From NCBI GenBank assembly GCA_949128115.1, contig OX421967.1, positions 23,824,635 to 23,888,634 on the forward strand: 64,000 nucleotides of DNA, given 5' to 3'. This document shows, piece by piece, positions 11,447 through 22,499 of this stretch. The translations under genes and the position numbers were made by a program. The notes beneath the pieces were generated by a model that ran no database searches, was not told the DNA's origin, and saw nothing but the letters and a program-made list of their open reading frames with translations. Source of the DNA: Anaspis maculata (lineage: Eukaryota > Arthropoda > Insecta > Coleoptera > Scraptiidae). The stretch's first letter is position 1. Each line of letters begins with the position of its first letter.

Positions 11447-13083
11447 TCAACGTTTCTTTTTCTGTTGTGGTTTTCCGAACATTTTTCCGCCCCCAGGTGC
11501 GTTGCCCTTCTTCAAACCGCCCTTCTTGTTGCCGAGCTTCTTACTCAAGTTGGCATCGTGCCGCAGCTTCTTCACATTTTTCTGCGACGTATCCCACATG
11601 TCGTCGCCGAAATTCGTCTTTTTCCTCTTGACACCTTTCTTGCTCACGGCCGACTCCTCGACCACAGTGCTGATCTTCTTCATCTTGTTCTTGCGTTTCA
11701 CCAACCTCGCCTGCAGTAAGGCCACCTTGCCCACTTCCTCCCTGGTCCTGGTCTCTGCCGTTTCCTTCTCCTTTTTACCTTTACTGGACGTTTTGTTGTT
11801 TTTCGTTTTTCTGTCTTTGCCTTTTTTACCGGCGGCAGGCTGAGTGGGAGTCTTCAAACTGAGCCGTTCTTTCTCGTCCTTTCGCTGTTTCTTGGTCTGA
11901 AACCACGGCCGTTTTTCATCGGTTTCGCCTTTCAGCATTTTTTCGACTCTGTTGGCTTGGTTTTCGGCCTTGCTCATCAGCCTTTCCTCGTACTCTTCTT
12001 GGAGAATTTGCGTTATCTGTGGCTCGAGCTTTTCCAGTTTGGTTTTGTATTTCTCCAAAATATCTGGAGGAATAACGCGGCTTTTCACCGGGTTCTTTGC
12101 CCGCTTCACAACTTCTTTTACGATTTTACGCTCCTGTTCGCCGGCTAGACTCACAGAGACACCGGCCCTGCCGGCACGTGCGGTTCTACCGACTCTGTGG
12201 ATGTAATGTTCTAGAGTTGCTGGCATGACGAAATTGACGACAGTTTGCACTCCTTGAATGTCCAGACCTCGGGCGGCAACGTCCGTGGCAACCAAAATGT
12301 CTACCATTTTGTCTTTGAACTTTTGCAAAGAATCGAAGCGCTGGGGCTGCGACAAGTTGCCGTGCAATTCACCAACTCTCAGACCCAAAAGTCCCAAGAG
12401 AATGTGCAGTCTGTGGGCTTGCTTCTTCGTCTGCACGAAAATGATGCAATGTTCGCAGAACGTGCGGCGCACCAGCGCCGCAAGGATCGACTCGCGGTCC
12501 GCTTCTTTCTCCGGCCTTATCCTGATGAACTCCTGTCGCAAATTAAAGGCGACGTCCGTGTTGCTGTCGACAAACAAACGCACCGGCTTGGACAGCGAAA
12601 CTGCAGCCAAATTTTCGACTTCGTCCGTCATGGTGGCCGAAAACAACATCGTCTGCCTGGTCCTCGAGCATTGTTTGATGATCTCCTTCATTTGTTCGGC
12701 AAAATATTCGTCCAGCATACGATCAGCCTCGTCCAGCACCAGGACCTCGATCGAATCCAGTCCGAATGTCGGAGTGCTCTTCAGGTGGTCGATGAGGCGA
12801 CCCGGAGTGGCGATAACGATGTCGGGATTTTTTCGCAGGACCGCCTCTTGAGCTTTCAAGTCCAAGCCGCCGACTGCCAGGCCGATTTGGATGTCGGTGA
12901 ATTGACCCAGACGCTTCGTCACTTGGTAGACTTGACCGCCCAGTTCGCGGGTGGGAACCAGGACCAGGACTCTCGTGACGGCGGCTCCGCTTGATGGACG
13001 GTAAAGTAGCCTCTCCAGAATTGGAAGCATGTATGCTGCTGTTTTCCCCGTTCCGGTGGCGGCACAGCCGCAAATGTCACGAC
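11447..13083 (-). CDS. DDX27: DDX27/Drs1 DEAD-box helicase, last coding exon
   Basis: This is the 3' coding exon of a nucleolar DEAD-box ATPase needed for large ribosomal subunit (pre-60S) maturation. The acceptor AG is at 13084-13085 and the first bases complete a glycine codon, giving GRDICGCAATGTGKTAAY before the methionine at 13030. Numbered from that methionine: motif Ia PTREL 26-30, GG 54-55, TPGR 75-78, DEAD 100-103, SAT 131-133, motif IV IIFVQT 196-201, motif V ATDVAARGLD 248-257 and motif VI HRVGRTARAGR 278-288. A lysine-rich tail follows, ending KKKR-stop, as expected for a nucleolar protein. Walker A lies upstream of the methionine, so starting translation there would give an inactive protein: the exon must be spliced to upstream sequence. 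All catalytic motifs are intact. Its base composition is clearly more GC-rich than the surroundings. Confidence 0.97.
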
Positions 13084-13377
13084 CTGAATAATGAATCCTG
13101 TTAATTACTTGAACTGCACAAAGATCAGAAAAAAATTAAGGTGTCGTCCTCCCACTCATTTCCTCGAAATGGGAAAACCCTACCTCCATAACCACAGCAA
13201 GAACCAAATCTAATGCTGATACTAAGTCACTCCTACCATGTAAATCAGGCGTAGTAGTCAAGCGATAACTGAAATACGTTTCTGGGGTATCATTGGCATT
13301 ACGTTTGGATCTTGCGTACATATTTGCGACCGGTAATCCAACGTAGTCCTGCTTTTATTTATATGCTGTTCTAAATA

Positions 13378-14073
13378 CAGGGTGATTTTTTGAAAAGTTT
13401 CCACCTCCAATATTTTCCCGCACAAATTTTTTTTGCAAAAAAGCCAAAACAGGTCGATTTTCTTTTCGAGGGGGACATCTAACCAGCGTATTTTCAATCT
13501 TACTGTTTCATCCCCCTAGGCAGGGTGACTACCCCTTCCAAAATCTTAAATAGGACTAGGGGTCAAGATACACATTGTTTTGAAGGTCATTCAATTCTCT
13601 TTATACTGGTGCATCTAAAATGAAAATCTAACCATCCGTTCTCAAACTATGAATTTTTTAAGCCAGGAACCTTCGCTGAATAAATTTTTGTTTTTATTAT
13701 GCATTGGCGTATCAAGAACCGCCAACACACGTCTATTTCAATCAAGTATTAGGGGAAGGGGCATTTTTTGACAGATCGTTGAGATACGTACCTCTCACCC
13801 ACTCCTTCGCCCCCATCAACAACCCCTTGGAAATCTGAAATGGGATATGAGCCATCTTGTGATACCTCATTTGAAAGGTTCATCAATAATTCGCCAGTGC
13901 ATTCGATTCTAATAAACTCGTCAACAGGTGCCTAAAACTCAACGATCATTTTTGAAAAATTATTCAGAAAGCATTTTTATTCAAATAATTTCTTTTATTC
14001 TGAAAATGCAAACGTTTCAACAGACAGAAGCAAGTGGAACTGAAAGAAGTCAGTAATTACAATCACAAAAGAT
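13378..14073 (+). repeat. left 696-bp terminal inverted repeat of the DD41D element
   Basis: Matches 15258-15953 in reverse complement with very few differences. A short open frame in its outer end translates identically in both copies, which reflects the duplication and not a gene. Confidence 0.93.
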
Positions 14074-14185
14074 AAGATAATTTTTTTACTTCAGTTTTTC
14101 CCAGTTTTTCAGGTACATTATTTTGTTTTCTACAATACACTAAGTGTACCGTATTCGACGTCGGTTGAATTGTTACATGTAAAAA

Positions 14186-15268
14186 ATGGCTTACGCTGTT
14201 GCCGAGAGGGTTGAAGTAATTTTGATTTATGGTGCAATGAACTGTTACCGAGCCACGGCCAGAGTTTTCAGTGAAAGACATCCAGATAGACAAATGAGCC
14301 ATATGTACGTCAGAAAGCTTTTACGAAAATTCCAGGAAACGGGGTCGGTGAAGAATGTGAATAGAAGAGGTAACGTGGTGGTAGATGAAATGGCTCAGAT
14401 TGAAGTACTAGGTCATCTGGCTTTGGATCCAACTAACTCTTTGCGTCGGATTTCTGCAACTACAGGACTTTCGTACTCATCCGTGCGCAAAGTGACAAAA
14501 CTTCATAAATTCCGTCCATACAAAATGAAAATGCTGCAGGAGCTTGTTGAAGAAGATCCTGATCGGAGACTAGAGTTTTGCGAGACCATGACAGAAATGA
14601 TCACTGCAAACCCAAATCTGGTCAAGAACATATGCTTCAGTGATGAATGCAGTTTCTATTTAAACGGCTGTGTAAATAAACAAAATGTGCGTTATTGGAG
14701 TGATGAAAATCCACGCATTTTCAGAGAGGGACATACGCAAGCTCCTCAAAAATTGAATGTTTGGGCAGGAATACTTGGAGATGCGGTAGTCGGTCCCCTA
14801 TTCATTGAACAAACATTGAATGGTGATGTGTATTTGGACTTGCTGGAGAATACCATCGATCCTTTAATAACCGATGAAGTTGAAAATCAACGTGATCAAG
14901 GTGGAAATCCGATCCTGGATGAAAATGGGCTATTCTTTCAGCAAGATGGAGCCCCGCCTAATTACGCTGTCAATGTGCGAAACTGGCTCGACCAGAGATT
15001 TCCGAATCATTGGATTGGCAGGCGTGGAGCGATAGAATGGCCACCTCGATCACCAGATTTGACAAGTCCCGACTTCTTCCTCTGGGGTCATCTTAAATCT
15101 GTTGTCTTCAAAACTCAGCCAGTGGATTTGGTAGATTTACGACAGCGGATAGTTGACGAATGCAGAAGGATTCCTAGAGAAACGTTCTCTAGAGTGAGAC
15201 AGGAATTCGAAAATCGTCTCTACTACTGCATGGAGAATAACGGTGGTCACTTTGAGCATCTTTTGTGA
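14186..15268 (+). CDS. IS630/Tc1/mariner transposase, DD41D
   Basis: A 360-residue cut-and-paste transposase. Residues 1-60 resemble the DUF4817-like helix-turn-helix region seen in related insect elements (VEVILIYGAMNCYRATARVF, then RHP). The DDE/D catalytic residues are D153 in FSDECSF, D254 in FQQDGAPPNY and D296 in SPDLTSPDFFLWG. The D254-D296 spacing is 41 residues, which places it with DD41D members of the superfamily. The related D291 of SPDL would give 36, but the mariner alignment points to the later residue. The start ATG sits 113 bp inside the left repeat and the stop lies within the right repeat. The frame has no stops or frameshifts. It encodes no host function and is on the opposite strand to DDX27. 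Confidence 0.93.
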   Translation: MAYAVAERVEVILIYGAMNCYRATARVFSERHPDRQMSHMYVRKLLRKFQETGSVKNVNRRGNVVVDEMAQIEVLGHLALDPTNSLRRISATTGLSYSSVRKVTKLHKFRPYKMKMLQELVEEDPDRRLEFCETMTEMITANPNLVKNICFSDECSFYLNGCVNKQNVRYWSDENPRIFREGHTQAPQKLNVWAGILGDAVVGPLFIEQTLNGDVYLDLLENTIDPLITDEVENQRDQGGNPILDENGLFFQQDGAPPNYAVNVRNWLDQRFPNHWIGRRGAIEWPPRSPDLTSPDFFLWGHLKSVVFKTQPVDLVDLRQRIVDECRRIPRETFSRVRQEFENRLYYCMENNGGHFEHLL

Positions 15269-15953
15269 TTGTGACTACTGACTTCTTTCAGTTCCACTTG
15301 CTTCTGTCTGTTGAAACGTTTGCATTTTCAGAATAAAAGAAATTATTTGAATAAAAATGCTTTCTGAATAATTTTTCCAAAATGATCGTTGAGTTTTAGG
15401 CACCTGTTGACGAGTTTATTAGAATCGAATGCACTGGCGAATTATTGATGAACCTTTCAAATGAGGTATCACAAGATGGCTCATATCCCATTTCAGATTT
15501 CCAAGGGGTTGTTGATGGGGGCGAAGGAGTGGGTGAGAGGTACGTATCTCAACGATCTGTCAAAAAATGCCCCTTCCCCTAATACTTGATTGAAATAGAC
15601 GTGTGTTGGCGGTTCTTGATACGCCAATGCATAATAAAAACAAAAATTTATTCAGCGAAGGTTCCTGGCTTAAAAAATTCATAGTTTGAGAACGGATGGT
15701 TAGATTTTCATTTTAGATGCACCAGTATAAAGAGAATTGAATGACCTTCAAAACGATGTGTATCTTGACCCCTAGTCCCATTTAAGATTTTGGAAGGGGT
15801 AGTCACCCTGCCTAGGGGGATGAAACAGTAAGATTGAAAATACGCTGGTTAGATGTCCCCCTCGAAAAGAAAATCGACCTGTTTTGGCTTTTTTGCAAAA
15901 AAAATTTGTGCGGGAAAATATTGGAGGTGGAAACTTTTCAAAAAATCACCCTG
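15258..15953 (-). repeat. right 696-bp terminal inverted repeat of the DD41D element
   Basis: Reverse complement of the left repeat, ending AATCACCCTG before the TA duplication. It begins inside the transposase gene, so the last codons are part of the repeat and are mirrored at the inner edge of the left repeat. Confidence 0.93.
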
Positions 15954-15974
15954 TATATATTTCTCTTATTAAAA

Positions 15975-16340
15975 AAAAAACATCCAGTGGCAGTACCTAT
16001 TGTTCCACTTTTTACTTTCCCGGCCCCACGAACACGGAGAGAAAGTATTGTAATAGTGCACAAAAAAAAGTTGATATTATGCCGGATATATCCATTTTGA
16101 GGTCCCCCAAGTCGATTAAGACCATTTCCAGAATGATGTTTATCCGTATGTGTGTGTGTATCTCTGTAATCTTTCACGATAACTGCCGAACCGTTGATGC
16201 GATCGAATTGAAATTTGTTATGCAGACATGGTTTCACTCTAGAATGACCGGATTAGTTTTTGGCTGTCATCTGTCAAACAGAAGTGTCACTATCAAAAAA
16301 TGACAGAAGCTAAATACATCTCACGGAAGTTGACTTGCAA
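15975..16340 (-). repeat. interspersed repeat X, copy 1
   Basis: Contains, on the minus strand, the block GGGGGACCTCAAAATGGATATAT together with a GACAG-type microsatellite-like stretch and a CATTTTTTGATAGTGACACTT block. The same set of blocks occurs at 43950-44395 and, in part, at 63560-63775. No coding capacity. Confidence 0.65.
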
Positions 16341-17384
16341 TATGTCATTTGAAAGCCCTTGAAAAACTGTATTCAGAACAGTTAAAAATCATTCCCTACC
16401 GGTTATCTTTCACAGTCTATCAAAATCTATACTGATCTATACGACAGATTTGAACCAAACTCGACAGAGAGCAACATTACCAAAGAATCAAACTAATGCT
16501 GAAGTTTGAGTTTCCCACCATTTTCCGGACAATCGCTATGAATTTTCAAAAATTTTCCCAGCCGATTTCAGCCGCGCTTGCCTGTTTCTCGATTTTTGAC
16601 CTATTTAATTTTCTTAGCAACCAAACCGGTACGTTTTTGTTTCATTGACGTATCTATGTCAAAGTGACAAAATGGTTATGGATGCAGGCAGATCTCTGTG
16701 TGTTTTCTAGTATCGTTCAAGACAACACGTGCGCCCCGATCCTTTGTGTCTTCAAGTATCGTTTTGGGGCTCCGTGAACCCCCTTGTGTTTTCTGTAGCT
16801 CTAGCAACTCCAGTATGCCCATCCGTTGGCGTAGACGTTCAAACTGTAATGTGTGCAGTTCCCTTGTATGATTCGATACCAGGGCTCCATGGTGTCATTT
16901 TGCCGTTCAAAGCCCTGATGGGGCCCCCACTTGTGACTACCAGATTTTGCCGTTTCAGGCCAAAGCGACGCCGTTGTGTCTTCTTGGGTTGGTTGAAGCC
17001 CTATAGGCTCCCTGGTGTCTACGGGTGTCTCTTGGAGTCCCACTTGGAGTCTTCAGAACTATTACACTATTGTCCTTGAAGTGCAAATAATAAGAACTCC
17101 CACCAGGTACCTATTCTACTTGTGAACCGATTTTCACCAAATATTTTTTAAACAATAGGTTATTGGTTCTTGAATATTTTCGAACTATTTTTCGTCCAAT
17201 TTCCCGAATTCTTTTGGTTGAAAAACAACCTTCTCTCTATGAAACTCTAGGATTTTGTGACGGATGAGGTTCTACCGCACCTTGAAACTCCTTGAACCGC
17301 AGTGCTTTATTGTGATGTGTGTATGCAAGTTTTCCTGGATGGTCGCTCGACTTAGTCGATTTTTTCTTTAATTTCACAATCATT
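16341..17384. other. intronic DNA, no gene or clear repeat recognised
   Basis: A 116-codon frame at 16729-17079 overlaps an antisense frame of similar extent and shows no motif. The stretch is slightly less AT-rich than its neighbours. I see no inverted arms here. Confidence 0.35.
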
Positions 17385-20300
17385 TTAGTGCAGTAAAAAT
17401 AGGTTTTGGGGTTGAAAAAATTAATGCATGAAATTTTAAAGCAGTTATCTATTCAGAATTTCATCCTCTACCATGTACTCAAAATCCCCGAAAATCCCAT
17501 TTGAGCATTTTTCTTGCGGCGCTGTCAAAGTATATCATGTTTGCTGCAACAAGTCCGAAAATTGTATCCTCGCTTTTGTCACATTGAAGCTATATTGTTA
17601 GTTCAGAGCTGTTGGTATATACTCCAGGGCATGACCAGAACGTCATCTGAACCGCTGAAATCCTATTTCCCACAAAAGAAAACACGTAACTCGCTTTAAT
17701 GTGCAATTACCAGTGGTAATCAAGTGTAGTTCGGGGATGAGTCACCTTTAATAAAATCTGTTCTTTTTGTGATAAAGGCATGAAATTTGGTATGAGTGGT
17801 CTTCATGGTCCCCTTTTCAAATGTAGACATGGCGTCTCGCCATATTTTGGTTAGGGGGGGCTTAGGGATTCCCTTGAAAATTGAAGTTGCAGAAACTCAT
17901 GCAAACCACCATCAAAATAATTGTCACGCATCTCAAAAAGTAATCAATTGACTCTACGGTTGATCTCAACAAGGGACACACCAGTTGTCACCATGTACGC
18001 ACTGTTCTTCATAATCAAAAAGATTCTTCGGAATGTCAAACAAAAAATTGGTTTTTATAATTTTTTCATGTAATAGAAAAATAAATTTATCTTCCGCATA
18101 TCAGTATCCACTAATTCGTATCTGCCGAAGCCATTGATGAAGTCCATTTCTTCATATTGACATCTAGAAGCAACAATTCCAGATAAAACCAGCCAATTCA
18201 AGTGCTCAGTTCAGCAGCATTTTTTTCAATGTTACCAATTGATATGAATAACAATTTATTATTGGGTTGATAGCTTCAACTATTTATAATTTTATTAAGT
18301 ATATAACTAGATGAGGAGTGATGCGCGGAAGCCCCGAAATTTTTTTTTCAACCGCCACCTATCACTGTTAGAATTGCACCAAATCTCATGCTACTTTGGC
18401 GAAACAACAGCAAATACAGACTAAAGAGCATAGACAAATGTCAATTGGCGAGTTTCAAGATCGAATACGCCATCTGACGGCCAACGTGTAAACGACGTTT
18501 GTGCACGGATCAACCGCAGATTTGTGTGGGCTCTTATGAGCGTTGCGGTGTTTGGTGACTTTAATTGATTCCATCTGACTCAACGCGGCGTTGATTTTTT
18601 CCAACAAAGTACGTGAGCCAGGCACGTTTCATTATCTTGAATATACTAGGTGTCGTCGGTTGCAAAAGCATTGCATTTTTAAATAAGAGTGGCACGTGTA
18701 CGACGACTGGCAAGCAAAAGTGGCATCAGAATGGAAGGTGGCAAGATTTGTGATTTTGTCATAGTGACAAAAAGTGGCGGAGAATTTGTTGCGTTTCCGA
18801 GTGTGAGTCACGCTGTGGAAACCGGAAAAAGGAAGAGTTACATTTTCACCATTTCCCGTCGAAAGCGAAAGACGCAGGTTAGGTAGTCAAGATGACAAAC
18901 AAACTTGGCACTGTGGAAAATATGACTACGAGAAAAGCCTGAGAAGTGTCGCAGAAAATAGTAACATTATATGGCTGCATCGAAGAAGCACAGCTGCGAT
19001 ATGTTTGCATGTCCCGGACTGGCCTGCTTTGCAAGTGCATTTGAACGTTCCAATTTCACAGGAACTGCTACTACTATTTCTTTTGATTACAACCTCAGTT
19101 ACCTCGTGAGGAGATTCATACAATGCGCTTGTTTGTAAACACAATCCAAATATGTCTATGTTTGAACTGATGCTTGATTCGGTTCGCTTTCGACCACACA
19201 ACACAAGAAATTGTGACTTCAGAATTTCCTCTCCCATCAGTATCCCATCACGATACATCGAGAATCCGTTGAGGCTTGAGGCCATCCAGTGACTGAAAAC
19301 CTCCATAACACTCAATTTGCTTCTGCCATTTTCGAGTTCTACCGCAATACTAATTAACCACGTTTCACGTCTGAAAAACATTAAAAACCGCCTACTACTG
19401 ATAAGATTTTTGAACGCGCGGGCAACAATCCGTGCCCTATCCGACATGTTTGTTTACATGCGAAGCGCATCAGCAGCGCCACCATCGGTAATGTTACTCG
19501 CCAATACGATCTGCAGTTGTCAAGTAGAAGGCACGAAGAATGAAGATTGAGGCGTGGAGTACTTCAAAGCACTCAGTTCGAGTGAATACATGGTATAGAA
19601 ATATTTTCAACACACCCTAGGGGCACAAATTTTGTGATGGTGAGCGACGCAAAAAAAAAGTTCCTATGCTTTTGCGCTTGGTTTCGCGTGTAGTCATATA
19701 AAATCAGGTTACAGAACAGTTCCACCTATTCATCCATTCATGAATTGTCGATCATAGTGATTGGGAACTATTGAAAAACGCTGTTGAACTTCACACTTGA
19801 ATTGGCTCATTTCTTCGGGAGCTGTCATCCCTAGAATGACAATATCAAAAAACAGACTCTACGAATAGCTTCGGAAAATACAAATTAGTGAATAATAAAT
19901 TAGTGAATAATGATACACAGCAGATCAACTCACCGTTTCTTAGATTAAAAAATCATTAAAAACTGTGTTTTTTTTGACACTCCGAAGATATTTTTTCAAA
20001 CACGAAGAACAATGCGTACATGGCGACAATTGTTGTGTCTCTTGTCAAGGTTTGGTGTAGAGTCAAATGATTACTTTTTGAAATGTGTGACGATATTTCC
20101 GGTAGTTTGTGAGAGTTCCTGAGACTTCAAATTTTTAAGGGGGTCCTTAGGCCCCCCTAACCAAAATTTGGCGAGGCGTCATGTTTACATTTGGAAAGAA
20201 GACCATGGAGACCACTCATACCAAATTTCATGTCTCTATCACAAATCAAACAGATTGTAATAAGCTTGGTTACTAACCTTTGGATTATACTTAATCAACA

Positions 20301-20638
20301 CTGTTGATTGGAAATTAAAGCGACTTCCGTGTTTTTTTTTTCGGACAATACGAGTTAGAGGTTCAAACGAAGGTCTGGTCATGCCCTGCAGTATATACCA
20401 ACAGTTCTAAGCCAACAATGTAGCTCTAGTGTAACAAAAACAAGAACCCCGTTTCCGGACTAGTTGCAGCAAACATGATATACTTTGACAGCGCCGCAAG
20501 AAGAATGCTCAACTGGGATTTTCGGGGATTTTGAGTATGTGGTAGAGGATGAAATTCTGAATCGATATCTGCTATAAAATTTCATGAATTAATTTTTTCA
20601 AGGTTTGGGGTCTTTTTTGACTATCTTTACTGCACTAT
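17385..20638. mobile_element. 3.2-kb palindrome with SWIM-ORF core
   Basis: Inverted arms at about 17385-18055 and 19955-20638 are alignable over most of their length; matched blocks include GACAGCGCCGCAAGAA, ACAGTTCT-type sequence near TATACTCCAGGGCATGACCAG, and CATACCAAATTTCATG. The arms differ at many positions, so the structure is older than the DD41D element. The ~1.9-kb core is not palindromic and carries a SWIM-domain ORF. The mobilising enzyme is unknown. Confidence 0.75.
18926..19447 (-). pseudogene. SWIM zinc-finger protein fragment
   Basis: A 173-residue frame. Near its end it reads FKCTCKAGQSGTCKHIAAVL: C-T-C, seven residues, then C-K-H, the CxCx(n)CxH signature of a SWIM zinc finger, which binds DNA or protein. 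Upstream, IFGLCLQTSALYESPHEV matches the stretch that precedes this finger in many uncharacterised insect SWIM proteins, some of them linked to mobile elements. The residues after AAVLL look unrelated (RCSHIMLLF), while another frame continues FSRSHIFHSAK, so a frameshift or lost exon junction near 18965 is likely. The initiator methionine is uncertain. No DDE or recombinase motif was found nearby. It lies on the same strand as DDX27, in the core of a palindrome, and may be element cargo or a captured gene piece. Confidence 0.6.
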
Positions 20639-20704
20639 TTGATATGTGATCATGCAAATTGAACTGTTCTGCCAACAATTGTCCAACAATGGTTGCAGAA
20701 TGCC

Positions 20705-22350
20705 GTCGCTCGGCTTGTCTGCCCAAGCTCTAAATTGAAGATATAGGGTTGAAATTTGACAGATGTTACTACACAGATGCAGTAAAAGTTCTCAATCAAG
20801 TTTGTGTAATTTTATCATCATGTTCAAAGCAGAAACAAAAATTTTAATAAGGAACCAGCATTGCATTCTTGAGTTATCACAACAGTTACAAAAAAAAAAT
20901 AGCTACTTGAGATATCACAACAGTTAGCTGCCTAGTTCTACCTCTTGAATTATTTCATCACCTTGGAAAACTAACCTAACCTGTCACTTATTCTGACGAC
21001 CCAACAATGGATGCAGGATGCTCGCTAAACGCTTAAAAGCTTAGTCCGCACAGGCGAAATATCGCTGGTTTTTGGCGATATACCCGCTATTTTTTTTGCC
21101 GCTGAAATCGTCGTCCGCATGAGCGGCGAAAAACAGCGAATAATATTGGTGTCACGTCTGTTGTTCAAAGTGTCAGATCCGGTTGTCAGCCGTTTGTCAC
21201 GCAAATTGCATGATGTAGTGTCTGGGTATTCTTCAAAAGACGGGTGTTCTTCAAATCAAAGACGATGTTAATACCTACCTAATGTTATTGTGATAAATAA
21301 AAGAGCAAAATTCTCATGAGTACATGGTCTTCTTTTGAGTAGGAAACTATTTTTTGCAATACATGCTGGTGACGCGACGGGTATCTTTCAATGATTTATG
21401 TGAGCATTTTGAAATCATCAACCACAGAAATGAGCAGCCCGAGCCCATGAGAATCACAGTCACACCTACGACGATGACGAGTGACGACACGGTGTGGACA
21501 GTGAACCCCGCTCTCAGCCTTGCAACTAATTGAGGAGCTTGAGAAAAGGTCTCCACTGTGGAACTTCAAACTTCCATTGGGGGAAAGGCACAAATATATA
21601 AAAGAAAAATTGTGGCATGAAACCTAGGTATAGACAATACAAATAGAAAAGACACATGTCGTCACGGATTTTTACAGTTGCGTAGGAACCAGGTGAGTCC
21701 ATCATTCAAAAAAAGGTTGGCTGATTTTTGATGCCCCAATATCCGTGACGACGGTGGTGATAACATATGGTCTTCTCTATTTGTATTGTCTATACATGTA
21801 TTTTGGTGGTACTCAAAACCGTGCACGTTTTCTTTTTTTCTTGATAATCTCGCCTCCGACCTTGCTCTCGTGCAACTCAAGCTCATGCAGTAACAACACT
21901 GCAGATGGATTCATAACTCTGAGATCAAGCTGATACGTGTCCATGGTGTCCACCGTCCAGTAGTCACGATTTTTACTCTCTCCCTTGGACTGATACACCC
22001 ATCGGTGATCAAGTTTTTCCATTTCGTCTTGAGATAAGCACCGGGCTCCTTCCTAGCAAAACCTAACGTCAAATCTTCATGCTGTGTCAATGCTGACACT
22101 TTGAAAACAGCTGTCAATCGCTAAAAGTTGGTGGGGACTCAACTTCTAGCGAATATTCGCTGGAAGTTCGACATTTTTGACAGGAAATCGATCCAACGGT
22201 ATATCGCCCGTGCGGACCAGCTTCAACTCACTAGAATTTTTTCATAATTTTGTTAATTAAATCCAACCTTCACGAAGGGACGCTTAGATCAAAATCATTA
22301 CCGACGTGTCTGGATACCACCGGGAAAGTTTTGTGTCGCCCCACAAAGGA
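20705..22350 (+). repeat. interspersed repeat R, copy A, split by an insertion
   Basis: The two halves (20705-21036 and 22225-22350) together match 57780-58200: GCCCAAGCTCTAAATTGAA, CAACAATGGATGCAGGATGC, and CGCTTAGATCAAAATCATTA. The 57.8-kb copy runs straight across the junction, showing that 21037-22224 was inserted later. Confidence 0.8.
21037..22224. mobile_element. 1.19-kb element with AAGCT-GTCCGCAC ends
   Basis: Left end AAGCTTAGTCCGCACAGGCG and right end CGCCCGTGCGGACCAGCTT are inverted repeats followed by GATATA-type sequence in both. The uninterrupted repeat at 58040-58075 serves as empty site. A smaller palindrome lies inside at about 21630-21795. Minus-strand frames at 21347-21556 (with a hydrophobic segment SSLVIVVGVTVILMGSGCSF) and 21813-22022 resemble ordinary protein sequence, but I recognise neither; gene-fragment capture is possible. 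No transposase. Confidence 0.75.
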
Positions 22351-22499
22351 TTTTTCGTCTGAGATCGGCTTTGGGCACAGTGACCTCCTTCCACCAAGCT
22401 CAAATAAATTTTACCAGCATTGCATTATAGTGTACTTGAGATGGTCAAAAAATTATCTCTTGCTTGAAGAAAGTAGTTCTCAATCGGTTTTTTGCTATA

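Larger units (their letters stand above)
13378..15953 (+). mobile_element. DD41D mariner-type transposon, apparently complete
   Basis: A 2,576-bp element with TA target duplications at 13376-13377 and 15954-15955. The terminal inverted repeats are exactly equal in length (696 bp, 13378-14073 and 15258-15953) and begin CAGGGTGATTTTTTGAAAAG. They are near-identical throughout, and the right repeat overlaps the last codons of the transposase. One intact transposase ORF lies between them. Near-identical ends and an open frame indicate recent activity and possible autonomy. Confidence 0.93.

Noticed and set aside
12245..12994. Long plus-strand open frame (249 codons) opposite DDX27
   Set aside because: It is an antisense shadow of the GC-rich helicase exon: its length follows from the codon bias of the real frame, and it contains no motifs.
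12723..13073. Minus-strand 116-codon frame overlapping DDX27 in another frame
   Set aside because: Overlaps the Walker A to motif II region, which is unmistakably read in the DDX27 frame.
15834..16100. Open frame identical to one at 13258-13497
   Set aside because: Both are translations of the mirrored terminal repeats of the DD41D element.
16729..17079. 116-codon plus-strand frame
   Set aside because: An antisense frame of similar length exists, no motif is recognisable, and it lies within otherwise non-coding intron sequence.
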